The notes under the pieces are model-generated. The model did not search any database and had not been told where the DNA came from. It worked only from the letters and a program-made list of their open reading frames with translations. This document shows, piece by piece, positions 21,767 to 30,858 of a stretch of 64,000 nucleotides of DNA. The number at the start of each line of letters is the position of its first letter. Positions within the stretch are counted from its first letter, which is position 1. Both the position numbers and the translations under genes were made by a program. The DNA is from Microvelia longipes (Eukaryota > Arthropoda > Insecta > Hemiptera > Veliidae): contig JACMZG010001870.1 in the NCBI GenBank assembly GCA_018340805.1, positions 50,726,118 through 50,790,117 on the forward strand, written 5' to 3'.

Positions 21767-22192
21767 CTACAATTTTTAAAACAGTGCCGACAGGCCAAGC
21801 ATTTTTTCTTTAAAAGCTCAAATTATGTGTTGAAATGTAAAATTCTAAAATGCAGGTGAAGATTACATTAAAATAAGAGAAGGTCGCGGTAACAAGGAAT
21901 GCGAGCGACCCTCGTTAATTAGATTACTCAACCTTTCATATGTGTAAATATAGCTTTAAAAAAAACCTTAGACTCTCATATTATTTTACATATCTTTTTC
22001 TTCTTTTTTAGAACTTTTTCTGAAATTAATTTATCTTCTAGAAATAAAATTATATTTTGCAGTTCGGGTATTAGATCGGGTAATTTTACTGCCGCAGCAA
22101 AAAAATTTGATTTTACTGATGAGCTAAGCAAAAAAAGTTTTAAACTAAAAACAGAACTAACACGCATTGTTGGAGGGTGTGGGACTGATCAA

Positions 22193-22195
<3 letters not shown>
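21767..22195. other. No gene recognised
   Basis: AT-rich; a 63-codon minus-strand ORF at 21976-22167 has no recognisable features. A (TA)n tract follows at 22196-22283. Confidence 0.4.
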
Positions 22196-22263
<68 letters not shown>

Positions 22264-22283
22264 TATAATATATATTATATATA

Positions 22284-22560
22284 TTTACGAGATTTTTGTT
22301 CATAGACGTTTCAATGAGACACAATAACTGTTGAACGTTTCTTGGTTGAAAATGAAACTTTGTAGAAAAACCAACCTTATTAATTTCTAGAACCCTGTTG
22401 TTTATAAAATGTTTAAGACGGTATTAACTCATAATAATGACCCCACGAACATTTCAAAAAATCACAAATCTTCAACAAGGGCTTAAATCGAACTGAGAGA
22501 ATATCGACAAGATGTCGATATTCTCTTCGTTCTTCATAGTCTTTATATTTCTAGCAATAT
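22284..22560. repeat. Diverged family I-like sequence
   Basis: Beside the (TA)n tract, with GAAACTTTGTAGAAAAACCA and TAATGACCCCACG in the same relative positions as 45060-45250, but reversed in order relative to the microsatellite. Weak. Confidence 0.35.
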
Positions 22561-22569
22561 AATATAATA

Positions 22570-22690
22570 TATATTGTGTTTAGAAAGAGGGACGCCTAGG
22601 AAATGTAACAAGCGAAATTCAATGTTACTTCTAGGAACTGTTTCATCTTTCGACATTCGTCATCATTAATAGCTCGACATAATGTCATGT
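22570..22690. repeat. Family D fragment
   Basis: GGACGCCTAGGAAATGTAAC, GGAACTGTTTCATCTTTCGA and CATCATTAATAGCTCGACAT match 1240-1345. Confidence 0.65.
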
Positions 22691-22817
22691 CCCACTCAGG
22701 CGCCGACAGTGCCTGAACTCAGTCTGACTTTCAATTAAAAATTTGATGGATATAATGTGAAGTATTTACAAGAGACGAGCGGTGCTCACTACCATCATGC
22801 TTGGCAAGCAAACCATA

Positions 22818-23178
22818 TATCATTTGATACTACCGAGCTTTGGAAAACATGAAAAGTTGACACAATATAATTTTGCGAGAGACAACTAGGAAGTATAACA
22901 AGCAAATTGCAATGCAACATCTGGGAACTGTTCCATCATTCGACATTCGTCATCATTAATGGCTCGACATTACGTCATGTCCCACTCTGCTTCGTTACGT
23001 CTAACTCATCAGATCGCCAAGAGAGCCAAAATTTTATGCTCTCTTAGGCTCAACAATATGTAGGCTTAGAAGGCTACATTTTCTTTTAGGAAAATTTAAG
23101 TTACATTTCCAAGGTGCCTATCAAACAATTATATTGTGTCAACTATTCATGTTTTTTACTCAGTAGTATCAAATTATA
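22818..23178. repeat. Family D element with inverted ends
   Basis: ATCATTTGATACTACCGAGC at the left is mirrored by CAGTAGTATCAAATTATA at the right, and AGTTGACACAATATAA by TTATATTGTGTCAACT, giving terminal inverted repeats of about 50 bp on a 360-bp unit. Confidence 0.7.
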
Positions 23179-23203
23179 TTTCTATTTCTTATTAGTACTT
23201 AAT

Positions 23204-23459
23204 AATAATAATAATAATAATGCCCGTTTAGAGCCTTGCGGCTCATCAGGGATAAACCCTGCGGGAACCACATCGGGTGGTAGTAGCAACCGTTACGCTC
23301 AAAGTGAATTCTAAAGTTGGCGATAATTTATCTAAACAATAATCTTCTATAAACTGAGAGCGTAACCTGGGATGCGAACCCCAGATCTCCGTCGGTGTTA
23401 AAGGTCAGTGCAAAGACTAACGCCTTAACGACCTCGGCCACGGAGGCGGCCGATGTTAA
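23204..23459 (-). mobile_element. tRNA-derived SINE, ATT-tailed subfamily, 15-bp TSD
   Basis: TTATTAGTACTTAAT flanks it at 23189-23203 and 23460-23474. Reads GTGGCCGAGGTCGTTAAGGC on the minus strand, with an intact GAGCC-GCAA-GGCTC hairpin near 23230-23244. A degenerate tail-only SINE piece with AGAAGGTTCCTGACGGGTGA follows at 23490-23580. Confidence 0.9.
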
Positions 23460-23589
23460 TTATTAGTACTTAATTAACATTAATTAGTACTTCGAGCATA
23501 GTTGATGCGTCTTACCTGAGAAGGTTCCTGACGGGTGAATTCTCGAATAATCAGTAAAAGAAGACCTAAAAGGGGCATTTGATATGTAT

Positions 23590-23940
23590 ACATAATAAAT
23601 AGTGCCACAAGAAAACATATACATATAAGGAGATATTATTTCAAAATAATGCATTATATTACTCTAGGGTATACTAAACCGGCCTTACTTTGAAGAAGGG
23701 CGAGATGTATCTAACACCTTGACGTCTTACACGTAAATTTTAAAATGTTTCAACAAATTTATCAAATTACATTTTACTGTATTGTTTTTATTACGTACAA
23801 GTAACGCATTCATATTTCATTGAGAAGTTATGAATGTTGCACGATTGACTGACAAATTAATTATATTTTTATTTTTCTTCATTTTTATTTAATGACATAT
23901 TAAACTCACAAAGGAAAAATAGTTGAGAAAAAAAATAAAA
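23590..23940. other. No gene or repeat recognised
   Basis: AT-rich sequence with nothing I can name. Confidence 0.4.
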
Positions 23941-24432
23941 AGAAGCCACAGTTTCCCACTCCAGGTGAGGAAAAGTGAAAATAATGGACTCGAGGAAATA
24001 CAGGAGGTGTGAAAATGGGAAACATGACCTTTGCATTTGTAACATGTTGAAGGGATTCTGGGATTTAAAGCAACGTCTAGATTACATTTTTATAATTATT
24101 ATTTTTACTTTTTCTTTAAAAAAAGAAAAATTATTAATTTTTAAACAGAGTGAATGGATTTTCCAAGGGTTAGAATGTTTAATGTGTAGTTTATATGCAG
24201 ATTAACAAATAATGAGATGCGTATTAATAATCGTAAAAACCTTGTTTTTAAAAAATAATTTTCTAATTTTTCTTTCCAATATCCTGTAAGGGGAAATGAG
24301 ATTTATTAAATGTCCACGTTTCAGCACCTAAAGATATGGTCATGTTTCCCATTTTCACACCTCCTGTATTTCCTCGAGTCCATTATTTTCACTTTTCCTC
24401 ACCTGGAGTGGGAAACTGTGGCTTCTTTTCAT
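23941..24432. mobile_element. MITE/foldback with about 90-bp inverted ends
   Basis: AAGAAGCCACAGTTTCCCAC at the left end is mirrored by GTGGGAAACTGTGGCTTCTT at the right; the match continues through GAGGAAAAGTGAAAATAATG and GGAAATACAGGAGGTGTGAA to about 24033 and 24338. The centre is unique AT-rich sequence. The 76-codon ORF inside is unsupported. Confidence 0.8.
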
Positions 24433-24851
24433 AACGGGTGTTTGATATCTGCTATGATTGATTGTTTTTAACACTCCCGATTTTCATGGTTCGATCGTTG
24501 GAGAATTTTAAGATTTTTACGCAAATTGTCATAAGAAGCCGTGCAGAAAGATACAAAACTACGTGTTTTTTTTAATCTATACGACGTCAGGTACTCGTAA
24601 GAGACCCCTAAACCTAAAAATCTAGTCTTTAAGCAAAATTTATAAACGTCTATAGAATGTTATATAAGGTAATTTGTTTAACTATTTGCACTACTTCGTT
24701 TGATTACTTCTATATAACCTTCTTCAGTTTGCTACAACCCTGGACCTTTAATTGGAGGCTGATTATTTAGAGTGTAGGTTAAGTCCATTAAGATATAATA
24801 TTAGCTTAGACCCAATCTTCTTTATGAAGAAGAAGTTAATATATACTTAGA
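24433..24851. other. No gene or repeat recognised
   Basis: AT-rich sequence; no ORF above background. Confidence 0.4.
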
Positions 24852-24985
24852 GTCACCCGTGGTGTAGCGGTTAAGGTACGCGGCCAATACACAGAATGAA
24901 TGGACTTTAAACTTCCGAGTTTTTTAGTTATGGGTTCAATCCCAGCACGGGCCTCTGGGATTTTTATGAGATAGTAAATGCACCC
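24852..24985 (+). repeat. tRNA-like SINE head fused to family B
   Basis: CCCGTG 24856-24861 pairs with CACGGG 24946-24951 like an acceptor stem. GTAGCGGTTAAGGTAC fits a D-arm and TGGGTTCAATCCCA a T-arm and B box. The anticodon region is too long and irregular for a functional tRNA. It runs directly into family B at GATAGTAAATGCACCCG, either a composite SINE or an insertion next to family B. Confidence 0.6.
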
Positions 24986-25590
24986 GTATCATTCTCAGCA
25001 GTCACCCATACAGCATTGACCACGCTCAATGCTCATTAATTTTTATGATCAAACAAAACTCATGGATATATTTGTCGTATTGAAACAAAATTTAGTGTTC
25101 TTATTTATTAGGTAATAATACATACTTGTACTGAATTTCAATTCAATTGGCATATATCCCGATTTTTTTTTTGTAAAAGCGTACACAAGTCATTCAATAA
25201 AAATTGAACTAATACTGATAATGAGATGAAACTTATCACATATGTTAGTCTTATTCATCACATGCGTAACAAATTTAAATCCGATCGCATCATTTTTCGA
25301 AATTTTTGGTGAGCCATTATTGCGGGCTAATGACGTCATAAAAAATATTTTCCGAATAGCACAACTTCAGCGGTAGACTGATTTTTGTAAAAAAATCAAC
25401 TCACTAGCATAAATATACTAGGAGATACGATGATAACAGAGACACACACACATACAGACAGACAACTTTGAGATAACCTCTCAGGAGACCTGAAACGGAT
25501 AATTCCGGTTTCATCCCGGTTTCGGATTATTTTACTAACACAATACTTTTCCTATATACCTACAGTATAAATGAGAAAAAGTATAAAAGA
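24985..25590 (-). repeat. Family B interspersed repeat
   Basis: Carries CAGCAGTCACCCATACAGCA, TTCATCACATGCGTAACAAA, ACGATGATAACAGAGACACA and AATTCCGGTTTCATCCCGG, ending ATAAATGAGAAAAAGTA. Confidence 0.75.
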
Positions 25591-26274
25591 AATAAAAGAT
25601 AAATAAACCCCACTAAAACACTGCTACTATTAATGAAGACAAAAAACGACGAAAAAAGTTAAATAGTGAAGTTGTAGCCATTTCTCGCTAGAGATGAATA
25701 CATTAGTGATGAAACCAAAAGTTTTTCAAGGGCTAGCATCCCCCTAGAGAGCCCCATCCTCCTAAAGGGGAAAGTTGTACCAAATCCCTTGTATCTCCAG
25801 ATATATATTTATAATTATTTTACTCACTGTATAAATTTTACTGTAAATAATAAAACAAATCTTTTTAAAAATTTATTATATATATGTAATTTTATAAATT
25901 ACATATATTGATTATAACTGTTTAATAATATAAATTATAAATTAATTAAACTAAAGTTTGTTAGGAGTTATTTTTTAAATTTTCTATTTTATTAGTCAAA
26001 ATTTTTAATTTTTTTATATTAAAAAAATGAATTTATTTTTTTATTCTTTAGTAAATGTAAGTATGAAAAGGATAATAATGATAATTTTTTCTTTAGATCC
26101 CAAGAAATCTTACGAATTGTATAAATTAAGAAAAAAACTTTAATGAAATCGGTGATCTTTCTATAAAGACAGGTTTTGTTTTTAGATTTCCAGAAAAAAA
26201 AATTAATGTAATAAACAGTTTTTCTGGTTTATAACTTATTAAAATAAAGAAAATAACTTTATTTCCAAAAATGA
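25591..26274. other. No gene recognised; very AT-rich
   Basis: Poly-A/T-rich sequence, including 25830-26060. No ORF or repeat that I can support. Confidence 0.5.
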
Positions 26275-26870
26275 AAATTGAGTACGGGGTACCTCGAACT
26301 TTTCCTCATCACATCGGATTTGCTATGCTCGTCCTTCCTCCTTCTGACTCGCTTGGCTCGTCCTCAGAATGTTCAAGTCATTAAATTTATACTGCAACAC
26401 ATCTTCTGACGCCTTGCTCGTCCTCAGAATGTTCAAGTCGTTAAATTATACTGCAACACATCTTCTGACTCGCTTGGCTCGTCCTCAGAATGTTTAAGTC
26501 GTTAAATTTATACTGCAACACATCTTCTGACTCGTTTGGCTCGTCCTCAGAATATTCAAGTCGTTAGATTTATACTGCAACACATCTTCTGACTCACTTG
26601 GCTCGTCCTCAGAATGTTCAAGTCGTTAAATTTATACTGCAACACATCTTCCGACTCGCTTGGCTTGTCCTCAGATAGTAAATTCATCCAGGTTAGATAA
26701 CAGACACCCATACACACACACGCTCATAGACATCTTTGTGTAACCACTTAGAAGGCCTTTAAAACACCTTCAACAAATAATTCCGGTGACGCCCCGGTTT
26801 CAAATTGTTTTGCAAGCACGATACTTTTTCTATATACCTACGGTATAAATGAGTAAAAGTAAAACGTAAG
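26275..26870 (-). repeat. Family B copy with internal tandem expansion
   Basis: Starts GGGGTACCTCGAACTTTTCC and ends GGTATAAATGAGTAAAAGTA. Within it, at about 26330-26680, a 62-64-bp unit (CTTCTGACTCGCTTGGCTCG through TTATACTGCAACACAT) is repeated about six times, where other copies have one or two. Much of the repeat's internal body is missing. Confidence 0.75.
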
Positions 26871-26898
26871 TGGTTTGGCCTATTGATTTTTTTTATTC

Positions 26899-26932
<34 letters not shown>

Positions 26933-27105
26933 TAATAATGCCCGTTTAGAGCCTTGCGGTTCATGATGGATAAACCCTGTGGGAACAACCTCAGGTGGTT
27001 AGTAACCGTTACAGTCCAAGTGTAATCTAAAGTTGGCTACAATTTATTTGAACAATAATCTTAATATAAACTGAGAGCATAACCAGAGATGCCAACCCCA
27101 GCCGG
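26899..27105 (-). mobile_element. SINE, 3' part, split by the R1-clade LINE
   Basis: (AAT)n tail, GCCCGTTTAGAGCCTTGCGG, and CAGAGATGCCAACCCCAGCC belong to the ATT-tailed SINE subfamily. The tRNA-like head continues after the LINE, at 36177-36222 (GGTGTCAAAGG, GGCCACGGAGGTGG). Confidence 0.85.
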
Positions 27106-27834
27106 AGGAGTTCGGTTTTAGGAGGAGTTCGGTTTTAGCTCTTGTAGTGCAGATGTTTTTAACGGTGCCCGTTTTAATTGAAGTTTTTTATGGTTACTCT
27201 ACAAAATTTAGTGAGGTATGGCGATAGGATTATCATCCATACGTAAGAGGACTTAAACGAAGTGAATTTATAAACTATAGTGTTATTGTAAAGACTTTTT
27301 CCGGACTTAAAAAGTAAGTAAGTTAATCCTATCTATTAATGATTAATAGCGATTTATTTTCCGCGAGGACAGTGTGTTTTTTTATGCTTGTATTAAAATA
27401 TAAGTATTGGTCTTTTATATTACGCAAATAACGTACCATTCTGCATTAGATATGGGCAGTAAATAAGCCATTAAGTAATAATAAGTTAGTATTATTACCC
27501 AAGCTTTGGACCAGTGGAGACGTGTCGGTACAGCAAGACCGGCACGCGGAACATCGCTAGGGTGGTGACCTACTTAGGGGACTCTGAATATTTTCTTTAT
27601 TCAGTCAGCATTTCTGTCTTAGACTTTTCTTATTTCTATTTCTATTATTAAATTTCATTGATTTTATAATTGTAAATCTCTAGAAATCTTTTACAAATAG
27701 ATCAGATTTTTTAGACCCAAAAATCTTTTCCTCCTTTTTTCATTAAAAGGACTGAATAAGATCTTTCCTATGAACATATGTTTTGAAAGAAAGTTTTTTA
27801 GTTTACTTATTTATCATAAGTAATAACAACCAAC
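27106..27834 (+). other. LINE 5' UTR
   Basis: Starts with two tandem copies of a 17-bp unit, then non-coding sequence to the first ATG. 27500-27590 is more GC-rich (GGTACAGCAAGACCGGCACG). LINE 5' UTRs carry internal promoters; none can be proven here. Confidence 0.6.
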
Positions 27835-28242
27835 ATGAGTTGTAGCAGCTCCCGGCCACTCTTAGGGAGCGATAGCTCAGCGGGATACCAGTGCCAAACT
27901 CCAGCTGATTTTTATAATGAGCTAAGGAGCAACACAGCCAAGAAAGGACCATTTGTGAATGGCCGGTCATCTACCTCTTCAAGTGAGAGATGGGAAAGTT
28001 TTAGTTCATGTAACTCGAGTTCAGCGTTTAGTGTGTTCTCAGACCGATCTAGTAACACAGGTTATGATTCTGTCTGGACTGAAAGTTATAGATCCCTGTC
28101 CCTTAGTCCAGGGTCGTCAGGTTACGGCTCCGGTTCAGTTTTTGCTGCAAACGCAGCCTGGGGAGCTATTGACAGTTGGGACGTATGTTACAATAGACCA
28201 GTAATATACAAAGACAATACGGCCATAGTCCATGAAGGCTAG
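27835..28242 (+). CDS. Serine-rich ORF, LINE accessory or gag N-terminus
   Basis: 135 codons, rich in Ser, Gly and Tyr (for example SSTSSSERWESFSSCNSSSA). No domain recognised. It is the first good ORF after the LINE 5' UTR, and its ATG follows ACAACCAAC. The next ORF begins 41 bases on in another frame, so the two may be one frameshifted gag N-terminus or two separate proteins. Composition and placement support translation; function is unknown. Confidence 0.45.
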   Translation: MSCSSSRPLLGSDSSAGYQCQTPADFYNELRSNTAKKGPFVNGRSSTSSSERWESFSSCNSSSAFSVFSDRSSNTGYDSVWTESYRSLSLSPGSSGYGSGSVFAANAAWGAIDSWDVCYNRPVIYKDNTAIVHEG

Positions 28243-28283
28243 AATGCAAAGGTATCGCCTTAGCCAGCGCATTTACATCGGCC

Positions 28284-29615
28284 TTGATGAACCTTGCTCC
28301 ACCTATTACATCTAGAGAGAATGTAGTCACTCAGATAGTATACATTAAACCCCAGAATATAAGCAACGATGGAGGATTTCTCTCCAACCTGGTTCGAGGA
28401 CTGGCCCCGCAACCAGAAGAAAAGAAACTGTTGTCTGCCGAAGACAAGGAAATAGCGGTCCAAAATTGGACAAAGCAGGGCAAATTTAATCAAAAGAGGC
28501 ACTACATAAAAAAATGGAGACGTAGATTACTGAAAGAACAAGTAAAACAAAAAGGCACGTTGGAAGCTAAGTATAAAAAATGGAAAGCCGATCTGCCCTT
28601 TGCCGAAGCCAACCGACTTTACAAACTTGAGAAAGATAAATTTGACATAGAATATGCACAGAGCCTAGAAACTATTATTAGAGTGGAAAAGGATGAGCTG
28701 AGGCTCGTAATTTGTCCGGACGGGACGTTTGAAACGGAGTCAATATACCCGTCAACCGGTCAAAACTGTACTGACGCCACGCAGCAACAAGCATCCGAAA
28801 AAATACCTGATAAACCTAAGGATAGAAGTCAAAAAGGATTCTCAACCTGCTGTCCTAGTATATTTCTACTAGGGGGTAAACAAACATCTAGTACATCAAG
28901 CAGCGATTCAGAATCAGAAAACAATAAAAGGAAAAAGTCAAAGAAAGGCAAATTAAATACAGGAAATACCAAGAAGAATGAAGAAGATCTAATCAAATCC
29001 CTACCACTATGTTCATATAAAATCAATACTATCAAACCGGGACTGAAAGGAGGCAACAAAGAAGACAGATCTTCGGATAATGAAAAGCCTATAGAACCAT
29101 CCTCTGATCCGGCAAAACTCTCCCAAGCAGCTAAAATGGACCACGAAGAAAAAAACGATTCAGAAACGGAATTTGTTATATCTGAAGTTAAGGTTACCGT
29201 CCATGCGGAAGACAATCCAATTGGCCTTACCAGCACCGGCAAAGAGAATAAAGAAATCAAATCATCCACCAATCTTGATCAGTCCATTTCTAAACTAGAG
29301 GACCTACTTAATCACTTGTGTCTTATGGGGAAAATAAGTCAGCAGGAACAAGTACGAATCTACTTAGCAGTGACCGAGATCAGAAAACAAGCCTCTAGTC
29401 TAGAACTAGAACTTGTAAAGACCAAGAGCAGTAGTTATATTAATGCTATAAAATCAGAAGCAAAACTGTTACTATCGCAGTATAATCGTACTCAGCACGA
29501 TATGGTAACACAGATCGATCCAGTTATTTCCACAGATAGTGGAATAGACAATACAGTCAACCCAGTTTCATCATTAAGCCTAAATGTTGATAGCTCAAAT
29601 ATTTTCTCACCATAA
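28284..29615 (+). CDS. 443-codon LINE ORF, basic N-terminus and coiled coil
   Basis: Long intact ORF upstream of the first zinc-knuckle gag. Residues about 55-135 are highly basic and charged (KRHYIKKWRRRLLKEQVKQK, KYKKWKADLPFAEANRLYKL). Residues about 195-230 form a Ser/Lys tract (SSTSSSDSESENNKRKKSKK). A possible coiled coil lies near residues 330-390 (SISKLEDLLNHLCLMGKISQ to ASSLELELVKTK). In R1-clade gag proteins charged and coiled-coil segments precede the nucleic-acid-binding part, so this may be the N-terminal portion of gag module 1. It ends 11 bases before the next ORF. I recognise no enzyme motif. Confidence 0.6.
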   Translation: MMNLAPPITSRENVVTQIVYIKPQNISNDGGFLSNLVRGLAPQPEEKKLLSAEDKEIAVQNWTKQGKFNQKRHYIKKWRRRLLKEQVKQKGTLEAKYKKWKADLPFAEANRLYKLEKDKFDIEYAQSLETIIRVEKDELRLVICPDGTFETESIYPSTGQNCTDATQQQASEKIPDKPKDRSQKGFSTCCPSIFLLGGKQTSSTSSSDSESENNKRKKSKKGKLNTGNTKKNEEDLIKSLPLCSYKINTIKPGLKGGNKEDRSSDNEKPIEPSSDPAKLSQAAKMDHEEKNDSETEFVISEVKVTVHAEDNPIGLTSTGKENKEIKSSTNLDQSISKLEDLLNHLCLMGKISQQEQVRIYLAVTEIRKQASSLELELVKTKSSSYINAIKSEAKLLLSQYNRTQHDMVTQIDPVISTDSGIDNTVNPVSSLSLNVDSSNIFSP

Positions 29616-29626
29616 CGAAGAAAACA

Positions 29627-30562
29627 ATGAGCATAAATAGATCCTATGCCTGGATCGTGCAGGACCAAAATAACTGCCTAGCGCCAGCCATAATCAAGGA
29701 GAAAGGTAAAAACAGCACGGAGAAAATTTCAACACCAGAAAGAATGACACCGGTTCCGCCAAAACCAATGCCAAGAAAGTTTTCTATACGAGAAAGAGAT
29801 GACAAAGAACCCGACCCAGAGAGAGCGATTATAATACACTGGAAGGATAAAAACAAGACTGAAGATCAAAAGGAGTTGCTTAGGCGAACTATATTAACCA
29901 AACTAAAGCCTAAAGTTCCTCATGTAAAGGTTGATAGATTCTATCCGAGACATAAAGGCCTTGCATATGTAGTAGAGGGAGAAACCAAAGAAGATGTCGC
30001 TGACATTAAAGCGTGCCCAGACATAGAAAGTCTTGGATTATGTGTTAAAGACTATTTCGATCTTGAAACTATCCAAATTAAAGACATAGAAAAAGACTAT
30101 GACCCCAAATCGATCATAAAAGACGTGTGGAAGAAACTGGAGACACTAGGCTTTGCTCAAGAAGAATTCGGCCATTTCGTAACCACCAAATTCTGTCTAC
30201 CGTGTCCATGGTCTAGAAACAGAGGGGTAAGATGGATTTTAGAGCTACCTACTCCCCTTAAAAGAGCTCTAATAAGGGAAAAGAAAATCTATATAGATTG
30301 GGCTAAGTCAGAAGTTAGTAACTACATTAATGTAATTAGATGCTGGAGATGCTTAAGAATAGGGCACGTCAAACAAAGCTGTGACAGTAAAGAACTAGCG
30401 TGCGCTCATTGCTCAAAAATAGGCCATACAGCAAAAGACTGCCCGGACAAAAACTTAGCCCCTTTCTGTGCGCCTTGTTACTGTAAAGAAAGGCCAAGTA
30501 ACCATAGTATTACTGATATGGGCTGTCCAGAATACGTCCAAGCTAAAAATAAGCTGAGATAG
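29627..30562 (+). CDS. LINE gag, module 1, with zinc knuckles
   Basis: 311 codons. Residues about 65-230 resemble the RNA-binding region of LINE gag proteins (AIIIHWKDKNK, YVVEGETKEDVADI). C-terminal zinc knuckles: CWRCLRIGHVKQSC (239-252) and CAHCSKIGHTAKDC (259-272), both C-X2-C-X4-H-X4-C, then a Cys/His cluster CAPCYCKERPSNHSITDMGC (281-300). Proteins of this kind coat LINE RNA and help deliver it to the target. The ORF is intact and closes normally. No pol follows it directly: a TTATT-rich spacer and a second gag come next. Confidence 0.8.
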   Translation: MSINRSYAWIVQDQNNCLAPAIIKEKGKNSTEKISTPERMTPVPPKPMPRKFSIRERDDKEPDPERAIIIHWKDKNKTEDQKELLRRTILTKLKPKVPHVKVDRFYPRHKGLAYVVEGETKEDVADIKACPDIESLGLCVKDYFDLETIQIKDIEKDYDPKSIIKDVWKKLETLGFAQEEFGHFVTTKFCLPCPWSRNRGVRWILELPTPLKRALIREKKIYIDWAKSEVSNYINVIRCWRCLRIGHVKQSCDSKELACAHCSKIGHTAKDCPDKNLAPFCAPCYCKERPSNHSITDMGCPEYVQAKNKLR

Positions 30563-30858
30563 GGTTTATTCAACACCCTCATTTAAATTTATTTACTATT
30601 TAATTACTTATTATTATTTATTACTTATTTGCATTATTATCATTATTATTAATCATTAATTTATTTATAATTTATTTGTCATTTATTCTGGGTTGAGACG
30701 TCCCAGAGACGTAGGGCTTCAGCCTACATCCTAAGTCTCTAAATTAAATTAATCTAGAACTGAAGCCTGAAGCATATCTAAAAGGATCTTCTGCTGGACC
30801 CTTAAAAGCGCAAGCTTGCAGCAGATAGGGGAAGGAACCCCGATTCAATAAACCAAAC
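30563..30858 (+). other. TTATT-rich spacer between gag modules
   Basis: ATTTATTACTTATT-type sequence to about 30690, then a structured stretch (GAGACGTCCCAGAGACGTAG, GGGCTTCAGCCTACATCC). It resembles in composition the tract after pol at 35530-35840 and could be a residual 3' UTR followed by a second 5' UTR. Confidence 0.5.

Noticed and set aside
24856..24951. Functional tRNA gene
   Set aside because: Acceptor, D- and T-arms can be drawn but the anticodon region is about 20 bases too long and does not fold; better read as a SINE head.
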